Of a DNA stretch of 64,000 bases, positions 13,201-21,422 are shown in pieces. The DNA is taken from contig OY727093.1 in the NCBI GenBank assembly GCA_963402885.1, forward strand, positions 4,650,001-4,714,000, given 5' to 3'. A model generated the notes under the pieces. It searched no databases. It was not told the DNA's origin and was given only the letters and a program-made list of their open reading frames with translations. The stretch is from Antedon bifida (Eukaryota > Echinodermata > Crinoidea > Comatulida > Antedonidae). How positions within the stretch are numbered: position 1 is the first letter of the stretch; each line of letters starts with the position of its first letter. Made by a program: the position numbers and the translations under genes.

Positions 13201-16200
13201 TTTGAAAATGGTGCAACCCATCTAAAAACATATAGCATTTCTGTGCTGCCCACGCAACGGCTAACATTTCAAGTTCTATCACAGCGTATCTGCTTTCTGC
13301 ATCTGTCAGATATCGCGAACCGGCCTGTACTGTTTTCCACTCATCACCGTCATGCCTTTGAGATAGAATATAGCCAATGCCATGTCTGCAGGCATCAGTG
13401 GTCAATCTCGTTGGCTTTTTTAAGTCAAAAAACGCCATTGTGGGTGCTATAGAAAGTTCATTCTTAACGTTATCAAAAGCTTGATCATGAACAGCATTCC
13501 ACATGAATTCGTTCTTTTCAGATAGCAAGGGTCGCAGTGGAGTCATCAGCTCTGCGATCTTACTAGTCGAGGATGCAAGTTGGTTTACAAGTCCACTAAA
13601 TGCCCTCAAATCTGATCTGGAACTGGGCTTTGGAAATTTACTGATCGCTTCCATGGTTTTAGGACCGATCGAATATCCATTACGTGATAAGGTGAAACCT
13701 GCGAAGGCAACTGTAGTTTTACATAACTGTACCTTATCAGTTGACAGCGCAATATGGTGTTGTTGACATCTCTTGAGATATTCTGTAACCACTTTCTGAT
13801 GCTCTTGTCTGGTTTTACTGAAAATAACCACGTCGTCGACTATGCGTCTATGATTAGTTAAACCTTGAAGCGCCTCATCCATTCGACGATTATAATGGTC
13901 CGAAATAGATGTGATACCATATGGTGCTCGCAAATATTTATACCGTCCAAAAGGAGTTATGAACGTTGTATAAGATTGGCTCTGTTTCTCTAATGGAATT
14001 TGGTGATATCCTTTCAGCGCGTCGATTACAGTAAAGTACTGAGCGTCGGAAGCAGCAATATCTGCTACCGCTTCCTGTGGAGTAGTGTGGGGATAATACT
14101 CGCGTTTTACACTTTTATTTAGTTGAGATAAGTCAACACACATTCTGATTTTTTCAGTGTCCTTTTTTGGTGCAATGACAATTGGAGCACACCAATTGGA
14201 ATGTTCAGTAGTCTTGACAATGATGCCTTGGCTTTCAAGCGTTTCAAGCTCTGCTTTCAGCTTATCATTGTAGGCATACGGTATCTTTCGTGGGGTGCTA
14301 ACACAAAATTGTTTAGCATCATCTGCTATCTTGATTGTGAATTTTTCACCAGGCATCGAGCGAATTATACCATCAAACACTTCTGGAAATTCCTTGGACA
14401 GGTTAGTCAGATTGAAATGTGGCGCAGCAATCGGACTAATGTTAGTAACTGATGCAACGTTTGCGTGACACAGTGGCTCAGGGTAAGCTGGTGAGAGAAA
14501 TCCCAACTGCTTTGATGCATCCCATGATAAAATAATGTCATCGATGTCATCAGAAAAATAAATTGTAACACTCACGCAACGTTCGTCGGTTGAAACGATT
14601 AGTGGTAATTTTCCTGCGATCTGAATTCTGTTACCTTCGACAGTTTCAGGTCGTATTTTGCAAGGGATGAGATTCTCTACGTGGTCATTAATTTGTTCGA
14701 GCAGTGATGTAGGAGCGAGACAAATATCTGAACCGGAATCAGGAAGAGCAAGAGCGTCTATGGCATGTTCCCTGTGCGTTATCATTACTGTGGTTCGAGG
14801 TGCATGTGTAAACTGATCGTACTGACTGCACGTATTGATCCGTATCGCTCCATTTTGGGGCTTAGAGCGGCATACGGTTGAAAAATGTCCGCGTTTCCTA
14901 CATGTATTACACGTAGCATCTGCAGCGGGGCAGTGCTGCCTTCCACGTTGGTGGACCTTGCCACAGTAGTTACATTTATTATTATTACTAGAAGATGGTT
15001 GTTGCTTACCCTGCTGCTTATTAATATGCTGCTTTTCTGGTTTTTTACTGTGATGTTTTCTCATATTATTGGAGTTTCTTACAGCCGCAGTAGTGCTTGT
15101 CTGGTCTAGGCTTAGCTGTTGAGGATTTATTTCATCCCTTTGTCGTTTAGCGGCCTCTAACGCACGTACCGTTGATATGGTTTTGGTCAAATCCAATTTG
15201 TCAATCGCTAAGAGTTTTTCAACAATTGTATTATCAGAGAGTCCCTCGATGATTTGATCTCTTATGGCATTCTTAGCACATTGATCATTACAAAAGTTGC
15301 ATTCGCGCACAAGGTCGCGTAGGCTAACAAGGTAGTCGTCAAATTCTTCGCCAGGTTTTTGTACCCTGGATCGAAACTTTTTCCGTTCAACTGATTCGTT
15401 CAGTTGACCTTGAATATGCGTTTCCAACGCCGTAATAATGTCCGTGGGTGACTTGAGCTGAGCCTGAGTAAGGCCTAGGTTCATTAAAATCTTCATAGTG
15501 TCAACAGAAAGGCTCAAACTGAGCACGTTTACCTGTGCTTGGTTGGGCTGTTTATCAAGTTCAGTGACAGCAATGTATGCTTTCCATTGAGTTTTCCATA
15601 CACGAAACTCCGACAGTCTGTCGCTCGCTAAATCTAGCCTTGGAGGCTGAACTTTGAATGCTCGCAGCGCCATGTTTGGGTATGTTGCTTCGTCAATACC
15701 ACAATAATAAAACTATACACAAAGATGTGCTATAACTAACTTTAATAACAACTCAAGTCAAACGAACAATATGGCGGTCTACGCACGTTGTCTCTCCTTT
15801 TCTCCCACTCCCTACGTCATACGTATGGGCGGCCTTAAGGGCCTCACACTTATAAAACACAATATCAAGTAATCTTGAAGAAACTGTAACTTTATTCACT
15901 TGCGTGATGTTTTACTAACTATTAACACATTTTTTTGACAGCAAAATACAAACATAAAGTTCTTCCCTACGATTTGACCACTGAGCTGGATGTCCGGATA
16001 AATTGGTACAAAATATAAATGTTTAGGTTGATGTAATACCGTAACAACCTAATTAATAACATTTTAATTAATTACATGGTTTTAAACATTTCTCTAAACA
16101 CTAGGAACTAAACACTGGTGCAAGTAGAAACTATGTATTTGGGAATAGTAGGGAAAGAGATATTGAAGATTCTCCACAAGGTAGTGATGATGAAGAAGGA

Positions 16201-16320
16201 ACTACAACATCTACCAGATCTATTCTGGTACCTCCAACCAGAATTACGAGACCATCAGAAAAACATGTTTCGTTTACAATGGAACCAGATATTCATGAAT
16301 TTTCAAAAGATCAAATGTGA
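1299..16320 (+). CDS. SETX: Senataxin-like SF1B RNA/DNA helicase, C-terminal part (11 exons)
   Basis: Exons read in phase: 1299-1514, 1797-1904, 2872-3047, 3267-3347, 3627-3761, 4602-4733, 5149-5236, 5327-6891, 10632-10678, 15942-16005, 16125-16320 (TGA), 936 codons in the window. Walker A lies upstream, outside the window. Seen in order: Walker B VIVDEACQ (split by an intron after DE), motif III GDPLQLPATV, LNTQYRMHPEIC, IGIVTPYRKQ, STVDGFQGQEKD and NRMNVALTRAK. This is the UPF1/Sen1 helicase core, which in the family unwinds RNA:DNA hybrids during termination and repair. A long low-complexity tail follows, rich in Ser, Lys and Arg, with two 7-residue repeats. The TAA at 6893 is best read as a donor (CC then GTAAGA, phase 2), because exons 9-11 continue in compatible phase. 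The last acceptor (16125) is weak; 16104 is a better AG but out of phase. Harbinger and gypsy elements lie in the last introns. The helicase call is firm; exons 9-11 are inferred. Confidence 0.85.
1919..2034. mobile_element. MITE, GCTCTGTCTACACTATC family, copy 1
   Basis: The left end matches the terminal repeat of a family seen eight times in this window; the right end is degraded. It carries CCAAATATGG at 1968-1977. It lies in a helicase-gene intron. Confidence 0.75.
2197..2571. mobile_element. MITE with long terminal inverted repeats and two CRE palindromes
   Basis: Both ends read inward as AGGCCCATTTACACTAGGAC, continuing for about 40 bp with mismatches. The flanks TTAA and TTAG suggest a TTA-type target duplication. 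No open frame is present. Two perfect TGACGTCA words sit near the centre (2349-2356, 2402-2409) as part of a second, inner inverted repeat. Partial relatives appear near 24400-24495 and 37800. Confidence 0.75.
3967..4111. mobile_element. MITE, GCTCTGTCTACACTATC family, copy 2
   Basis: The right end GATAGTGTAGACAGAGCTTTAAG and the degraded left end are inverted repeats of each other. The internal CArG-like words are mutated in this copy. It is intronic in the helicase gene. Confidence 0.75.
4278..4510 (+). mobile_element. tRNA-derived SINE
   Basis: The head has a pol III A box (TAGCTTGGTGG, 4289-4299) and B box (GGTTCAATCC, 4329-4338) at tRNA-like spacing, followed by a non-tRNA body. It is not a tRNA gene: the arms do not close into a cloverleaf and the same head recurs near 50390 (minus) and 51521 (plus). 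It lies in a helicase-gene intron. Confidence 0.7.
5473..5535 (+). repeat. In-frame 21-bp coding repeat, three copies
   Basis: Three tandem 21-bp units in the helicase tail encode SHDSDHH, SHDSDHR and SHDSDQG. They are His/Asp/Ser-rich and probably disordered. Confidence 0.85.
6629..6755 (+). repeat. In-frame 21-bp coding repeat, about six copies
   Basis: Units encode variants of THGTEPS (THGTELS, TYGTKPS, ACGTEPS, AYSAEPS). Conserved length with drifting codons suggests a minisatellite tolerated in a disordered tail. Confidence 0.85.
8318..8800. repeat. Tandem repeat of about 97 bp, five copies, inside the Harbinger element
   Basis: The AT-rich unit begins near TTTCTATTGGTGTTTACA and recurs at about 8320, 8419, 8518, 8616 and 8714. 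The copies are nearly identical, so the expansion is recent. Confidence 0.85.
8928..10440 (-). CDS. Harbinger transposase (HARBI1-like DDE nuclease), two exons
   Basis: Exon 1 runs 10440-10170 and exon 2 runs 9679-8928. The donor GTAAGT and acceptor TTTGTAG join in phase 1, giving about 340 residues, normal for the family. The DDE nuclease signature is visible: GAVDGTH (first Asp), RWPGSTHDSRIF (second Asp) and VERTIGAWKRRF (Glu). The N-terminal exon carries the helical region typical of the family's DNA-binding part. The product would cut and paste the surrounding element. No stop or frameshift is present, so it could be active or recently active. The start at 10440 is the first Met of the open frame and follows a T-rich run on the plus strand. 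Confidence 0.9.
10679..11452. other. Helicase-gene intron upstream of the gypsy insertion
   Basis: No exon was recognised. A short ATCA-rich run near 11043 beside ACATTTATTT could be the 3' end of a minus-strand retroelement, but this is weak. The left target duplication (CTTAT) of the gypsy element ends this stretch. Confidence 0.5.
11453..11628 (-). repeat. 3' LTR of the gypsy element
   Basis: 176 bp, TG...CA, matches the LTR at 15673-15848 at every base by eye. On the minus strand a purine-rich tract (AAGGGGAGG, 11629-11637) lies directly upstream, as expected for the plus-strand primer. Confidence 0.95.
11651..15673 (-). CDS. Gag-Pol polyprotein of the Ty3/gypsy element
   Basis: A single 1340-residue frame without frameshift. 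Order: Gag with two CCHC-like zinc knuckles (CNYCGKVHQRGRQHC and CNTCRKRGHFSTVC, residues about 234-269), aspartic protease (LPDSGSD), reverse transcriptase with catalytic IVDDVVIF in place of the usual YVDD, RNase H (TDACRHGIGY), and integrase with an HHCC finger followed by a D,D-35-E core (last part YHQQSNGKAEATVK). The order protease-RT-RNaseH-integrase identifies the Metaviridae. The first ATG straddles the LTR/primer-site junction, so there is essentially no leader. All catalytic residues are present; it looks competent. Confidence 0.95.
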   Translation of the reverse strand: MALRAFKVQPPRLDLASDRLSEFRVWKTQWKAYIAVTELDKQPNQAQVNVLSLSLSVDTMKILMNLGLTQAQLKSPTDIITALETHIQGQLNESVERKKFRSRVQKPGEEFDDYLVSLRDLVRECNFCNDQCAKNAIRDQIIEGLSDNTIVEKLLAIDKLDLTKTISTVRALEAAKRQRDEINPQQLSLDQTSTTAAVRNSNNMRKHHSKKPEKQHINKQQGKQQPSSSNNNKCNYCGKVHQRGRQHCPAADATCNTCRKRGHFSTVCRSKPQNGAIRINTCSQYDQFTHAPRTTVMITHREHAIDALALPDSGSDICLAPTSLLEQINDHVENLIPCKIRPETVEGNRIQIAGKLPLIVSTDERCVSVTIYFSDDIDDIILSWDASKQLGFLSPAYPEPLCHANVASVTNISPIAAPHFNLTNLSKEFPEVFDGIIRSMPGEKFTIKIADDAKQFCVSTPRKIPYAYNDKLKAELETLESQGIIVKTTEHSNWCAPIVIAPKKDTEKIRMCVDLSQLNKSVKREYYPHTTPQEAVADIAASDAQYFTVIDALKGYHQIPLEKQSQSYTTFITPFGRYKYLRAPYGITSISDHYNRRMDEALQGLTNHRRIVDDVVIFSKTRQEHQKVVTEYLKRCQQHHIALSTDKVQLCKTTVAFAGFTLSRNGYSIGPKTMEAISKFPKPSSRSDLRAFSGLVNQLASSTSKIAELMTPLRPLLSEKNEFMWNAVHDQAFDNVKNELSIAPTMAFFDLKKPTRLTTDACRHGIGYILSQRHDGDEWKTVQAGSRYLTDAESRYAVIELEMLAVAWAAQKCYMFLDGLHHFQIVTDHHPLIPILNTHRLDEIVNVRLQRLKTRMSRYNFTAQWVKGKDNYAADALSRYPHANPSSTDELAEQLAFNGQESSPIPTLAAIRAATDSVDADNARLLEILKAANDDNEYQTLKQMVSTDGFPATKTSMPDNLKKYWCIRAELSVEQDLLVYGCRLFVPEALRPIMLDKLHHAHPGIRRAQDRARMILYWPNIDRDIENMTSNCKFCQDNLPVNPREPLIQKPQPTRPFQQLAADFAFVNGRNYLIVVDCLTDWPIIEDMGKNTTTAATTEKLRDLFCNVGVPEVFWCDGGPQFTSSGFKQFANNWQFTIKYSSPYHQQSNGKAEATVKSMKKLIRSSSSNHTLPDKEQLAKALLHYRNIPCRKDGLSPAIKLFGRPIQDTLPTHHRAFNADFQKDIKEAQIILEKGKVKEKQYFDLHTKELSDLKLHNHVAVYNHLDKLFNIYGTIIDIKPNRRYFIKTSRGRVLVRNRRFIRKRTPQSIGFVPVDPPKGHRHMRSTIKAPTRLIEDPKWP
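15660..15672 (-). other. Primer-binding site of the gypsy element, overlapping the start of gag
   Basis: On the minus strand the base after the 5' LTR starts TGGCGCTGCGAGC. The TGG start is what a tRNA CCA end pairs with. The priming tRNA was not identified. The same bases encode the first residues of Gag. Confidence 0.55.
15673..15848 (-). repeat. 5' LTR of the gypsy element
   Basis: 176 bp, identical by eye to the LTR at 11453-11628. On the minus strand it contains ATTAAA, a possible polyadenylation signal. Such short LTRs are at the low end for the superfamily. Confidence 0.95.
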
Positions 16321-17183
16321 TTCGTACCCTTATGATTATATTTCTGTACATATTTATAATAACTATTTATTGTACCACAGAAATAGGCTGAATATCACAG
16401 CTGAATTGTGTGACAACACTCCACTGCAACAGAGTGGTCTACCTTGCCAAACATTAATAATATATTTACTTACATCTGCCATAATTAGTCCAAGTCTACT
16501 AAATTGAAAATAGGAAGGTTTTAAGTTATATTACCAGAATAGTACTATCCATCCTTATTAGCTTCCAAATTGTCCTGTTTTGAGTAAAGTTTTATTGTAT
16601 TAAAAAGATGGTGCTTACTTTTGTCCATTGTTTATGTACAGTAACAGTATTAGTTTTCAAACTTGTTATTTCTAAAAGAACACATTTCCAAACTTTAAGT
16701 AAACATAGTAGGCGCCATTATTGTGTGTGTGTGTGTGTGTAACAGAGTACAGTAGTAGAAGAGGGAAATTATCACTCTTCCCTGAAGAAGTACTTTAATA
16801 TTCAATTATGCGTTATAATATCTTGTTTAAAAACATTTTATGCAGATCTAATAAATGTATATTTATATTGCCAAATTTGCTTTAAAAAATAAGGTAGGTT
16901 TGCCCTCACCAACTTAGACATTTTAACATTTTCCCAATGCAACAAATTTGTGAAAATACAATTTTGAACAACTTGTTTGTGCTTTGAAATTTGGTGCAAC
17001 AGTAGAGGACAAACAAATAGGAGAAAAAAACTGAGTTGAGTATTTAATTATGATTGTAATGATGTATGTTTTTGCAATGTCTGAAGTGTAGGCCTAAGTG
17101 TAAAAATGCTTTAATTATTTTTTTAAGAGTTGTACTGTATATGACATGGCTTTAAATGGTTTATATATGCCTATAGAATCACG
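16321..17183 (+). other. 3' untranslated and flanking sequence of the helicase gene
   Basis: Non-coding and AT-rich. Candidate polyadenylation signals AATAAA (near 16850) and ATTAAA-like words occur. A GT dinucleotide run lies at about 16722-16740. Confidence 0.45.
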
Positions 17184-19500
17184 TTAGTCATAGTCATAGT
17201 CATATATACTTTATTGTCCATTTAAAAAACAGAAATGTGATTTGAAAACTGGCAAAATACAAAAATATAAAATACAATTTACAAAAACACACACAAAAAG
17301 TTAAGAGGCTAAAAATTGTTAAAATTATATAAAAATTATTATTATTTAATTATATTATATGATTTATTATTATATTGCACTTACAATGAAAGTTTATATA
17401 AAAGCATTAAAAATACATGCGTGAGCTATAAAAATAAACAAAAGCGGTTACATTTTATCTTTGTACTCTGGAGTTATATAAGTGTATAGCATTAGGTACA
17501 AACGAGCACCTAAACCGTTTTGTTTTGGTATTAAGTGCACGTAGTCTTATGCCAGAATTCATGAGAGCAAATTGTTTGTGAAGAGGATGTGTTTCATCAT
17601 CAATGATATTTTTTACTTTTTTTAACACATTTTCTTTATACAAGGATTCAACATCAGGTAAGTGCTCTCCTACTAGTCTAATTTTACACTGAGAATTACA
17701 GAGTTATAAAACAATTTAAGTATAGTTTTGTCAATTTGTAGGTACTTCATTTTTCTTAAAATAAACATCCTTTGGTTGGCTTTGCATGTGGCTTTATTTA
17801 CATTATTTATCCAATTTAGCTTATTGTCAATTATACAACCCAGATATTTGTACTCATTTACTACTTCAATCTCATTTTCATTTATAATCAGAGGTTCTAA
17901 GGGTTCTTTAATTTTCCTAAAATCAATTTGCATTTCTTTTGTTTTCTTTATGTTTAGTTTCAGGTTGTTATTGCAGCACCAGTGATAAAAATCACATCCT
18001 AGTTGTCTATAGCTTGTTTCATCATTGCCAGTAATGTATCCAGTGATGACTGTGTCATCTGCATATTTTACTATACAACATTCATTTGAATTGGCTCTGA
18101 AACTGCTGGTGAACAGTGAAAACAACATTGGGGAGATAACAGACCCTTGTGGCGTGCCAATGCTAACAGTTCTTTTATCAGATAAAATACCGTTTAGTTT
18201 AACATACTGGAACCTTTTTGTTAAGAAATTATATATCCATGAAGTCAATGTGTCGTTTACGTTCATTTCTTTAAGTTTGCGTACTAATGAACCAGGTTCA
18301 ACGGTATTAAAAGCACTAGAAAAATCTATATACAAACATCTTACATATGATTTAGGCACATCTAAATGTTGGTAAATATTATGTAAGTGGAAGAGCACAG
18401 CATCTTCAACACTTCTATTACTCTGATAGGCAAATTGGAGAGGATCGAGAAAAAATTTCGTCTGATCAAGCAACTGCCTAAGTACAATCTTTTCTAGGCA
18501 CTTACCAACATTGGATGTGATAGCTATTGGCCTATAGTCATTAAGTTCCTTGGGATTTTTTATCTTAGGAATTGGTGAGATACAGGCCGTTTTCCATTGA
18601 TTGGGCACTGTACCACTTGCTAAACTCTCATTAAAAAGTTTGGTGCCAACTCTTGGTTGCAGTATTTAATAACACGATTTCCAATTCCATCAGGGCCAGT
18701 ACTTTTACCAGGCTTTACTTTGGCGAATACATTACGCACATCAACTACATTTATGACTGCATTGTTTACTAATGAAGTCTCATTTTCGCGGATTTCTGTG
18801 TCTTCATTTTCATTTTTGGTAACTAATATCTCAGATTCAAAACGACAGAAAAAGTTGTTTAAGTCATTAGCGAAGTTCTCACTTCCATGTACACGCAATA
18901 TGGTTTCTTTGTAGCCGGTTAGTGTTTTAATTGCTTTCCATGCTGCTTTAGGATTTTTGTCTTTAAATTTATTTTCTAGTGTTTTTTTGTATTTCAGTTT
19001 GCTATTTTTTATACACTTGTTTATTTCCTTTTGAATTTCCTTGACTTTAGGAGTATCTTTTCCTCTATGCGCTATACGCTTATCTTGTAACAGTTTCCTT
19101 AGTTGGTTAGAGATCCATGGTTTTTCATTTGCATACATCTTTTTTGTTACTTTAGGTATAACCATATCAACACAAAAGGATATGTATGCTGAGAGAGTAT
19201 CATCGTCATCGAGCATAATATCCCAATCAGTACATGCTAGACAGCCACGCAACTTTTCAACCACCTCTGTACTCCACAACTGCTGTTGTATAACTACTGG
19301 TTTTGACTGTTTTAATTTTGTCTTGTATTTTGGCATAATATGTATATTGTTATGATCAGAATTTCCAAGTTTTGAACAGATTTTGCTTGTGTATGCTTTT
19401 TTCACATTGCAGTAGCATAAGTCCAGCGTAGCACTGCCTCTTGTTTCTACAGAGATTGCTTGTTCATAAGTAGGTGCATAGATATAGATCATATGTTTTA
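17184..19500 (-). mobile_element. 5'-truncated LINE (CR1/L2-like), minus strand
   Basis: On the minus strand it encodes the end of the endonuclease domain (GNSDHN), a reverse transcriptase and a C-terminal region, then ends in a TGACTA microsatellite tail (plus-strand 17184-17205), as in CR1/L2-type elements. The 5' end is truncated inside the endonuclease near 19500. No clear target duplication was found. Confidence 0.85.
17455..19492 (-). pseudogene. LINE endonuclease/reverse transcriptase fragment, frameshifted
   Basis: Three blocks in different frames: 19492-18620 (endonuclease end and linker, including KPGKSTGPDGI), 18608-17673 (reverse transcriptase with FSSAFNTV, GTPQGSVISPMLF and catalytic KYADDTV) and 17643-17455 (C-terminal region with HNSR-like LYNSR). 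A 1-bp shift near 18640 and another near 17660 break the frame, and the N-terminal endonuclease is missing. It is therefore inactive, though the YADD core itself is intact. Confidence 0.85.
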
Positions 19501-19545
19501 AAATAAATATTAATAAATGTTATAGTTGTCCATGTGTTTTTATTA

Positions 19546-21296
19546 TTGGTTATCCGCAACGAAGTTGCAGGATAACCTCTTGTGATTGTACGAAATCATC
19601 ATCATCTTTTTTGTCATCTTCTTTCTTTCTGTATGATTTTTGTGTAACGCTTTTCTCTAAAACTTGCAAACATAACATTTTGTTAACTATCTTAACATAT
19701 TGACATTTACGTAACGTCGTCAAGCGAAGCTTTTCATGACGTTTACAATTGCGCAACGTGACTTACGCGCGATTTAACGATTTTCTCGTATTTAACATAG
19801 GTCGAAAACCAAATAACATTTCAAATTGAAACTTTGCAAAAGTTTAATTTATATCATGCGCTAGCTTTCTGTAGAAAAAAAATTGCGTGTTTTACACAAA
19901 GTTACGCGTGCACGCGCATTTAAAATTTCAAAATGCGCAAAATTTATTTCTAATCAACTTTCTACACGTTTCATGTCGTTTTAAGCATGTAAAAAATTCC
20001 CACGCATGCGCAAATTTTTACGTGTGCGGTGCGCACGTAACATTAAAAACATATTTTTTTCGCGTGATTTATGTTTTTTTAGCCTTTTCTAGTAATGTTA
20101 CCAACTTTTAAACAATTTCGACTTAAAGTAATGTCATACGAGCACGTCGAATTGGCCAATTTGCGCGTGTTTTTGATGAAAAAGTTAAAAAATTCGTCAA
20201 AATTATGCCTTTTTTTAAACATTCGTAATTTCTAAACTGCACGGTCAACTTTTTGTGGATGACATTTTCTGGAAGTTAATGAGTTGTAGATTTCGGATCA
20301 TGTATTAATATGGCTAACCGGACATTGTGACGTCATCGTATGGCCACGCGAATATAAAATTTAGGATTTTTGTATCTTTCGTCATAGCTCATCACATTTA
20401 ATAGAGCGCATCTCCACATATCCGTTTACTATTTTCACCCCGATTTTGATATTGTCTAGATCAATCAACTATCTTTCGCATGAGTTAAAAATATTTTAAT
20501 TTTTATGATGTCATCATGCCTAAAAATCTAAATTACGTGTGGCATTAATTTCATCTTTACATTAGATTTAAATCTGTTATAGCTTATAAGAATAAAATGT
20601 GATAATCACGATTAAAACGTTTTCTGGAAGCTATTGGATTGTAGATACGAAATCATGTGAAAATTTTGCCAATCTGAGGATGTGACGTCATCATATGGCC
20701 AGTTAAATAAAAAAAGTCGTATTTTCATTTTTTGCGTAATAGTTCATTACATTTAAAAGAGCGCGCATCAATATTTCACGTATTCAAAATTCTTCTGCAC
20801 GTTAATATGTTGTTGCTGAAATAATATCCTTCCGAAATTGCTATCTTTGTATTTTATTTTGATGCCGTCGCCATGTTAAAAGTTTGAATAAATGGCGGCT
20901 CCTGTAATTTCACCTAATCTACACTGTATGTAATATGTAAACAGATTTTACTGTTTATACCGACTGTAATGGAATAGCCCAAATCGTTTATTTCCTACCT
21001 ATTTCTATAATGTAGCAGGCCAAATAAGACGTTATTTTTACAGGATAGAGGGAGGCAAACAATATTTTTCTCGTATCAGAGCCGTTCATCGTTGTTAGGA
21101 GATGTGATTTCTATTACATTTTCTGGTTTGTTTGTCAGTTGCTTGTCCGGCCTGTAGGTCATAATGCCAACGTGAACACTTCCTTTTGGCCTCAACCTAT
21201 CCCCTTAATGTTAAAAGGTACGTCGTTAAACGTCCATGTTTCACCACTTGCGCTGCGGATAACCAAACTCGTCAAAGTGACGAGTTTCATGTCTAG
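19546..21296. mobile_element. Non-autonomous element with hairpin ends (Helitron-like 3' end)
   Basis: The left end has a hairpin (GGTTATCCGCAAC/GTTGC-GGATAACC, 19548-19577); the right end carries CGCTGCGGATAACCAA, the near-perfect inverse of the left terminus. Beyond it come a 9-bp-stem hairpin (21266-21286) and CTAG followed by T, the arrangement of a Helitron 3' end. Inside, a block of about 345 bp is repeated imperfectly (GTGACGTCATC..ATGGCC at 20328 and 20681; AGAGCGC near 20404 and 20759). No transposase frame is present. The corresponding position in the second acid phosphatase unit (near 34575) lacks it. Confidence 0.6.
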
Positions 21297-21422
21297 TTAT
21301 TTTAATTTTTATTCACCAACCACATTTTGGTTGTATGCAGCGCATGCAGCATGGCATTCAAACAACTTTTTTGTCTATAGAGGGCGTTTTTTTTAAAGAC
21401 TAAACAAAAACACGACGGCAAA

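Larger units (their letters stand above)
11453..15848 (-). mobile_element. Complete Ty3/gypsy LTR retrotransposon
   Basis: Two 176-bp LTRs (TG...CA) that appear identical by eye bracket a single intact gag-pol frame. A 5-bp target duplication CTTAT flanks the element (11448-11452, 15849-15853). Identical LTRs and an unbroken frame indicate a very recent insertion. It lies antisense in an intron of the helicase gene. Confidence 0.95.

Noticed and set aside
16118-16507. 129-codon plus-strand frame starting MQVETMYLG
   Set aside because: Another frame of the same region (to the TGA at 16318) continues the helicase gene in phase and has more protein-like composition.
19550-19756. 68-codon minus-strand frame
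   Set aside because: Lies within the hairpin-ended non-autonomous element and overlaps its terminal hairpin; no protein similarity seen.
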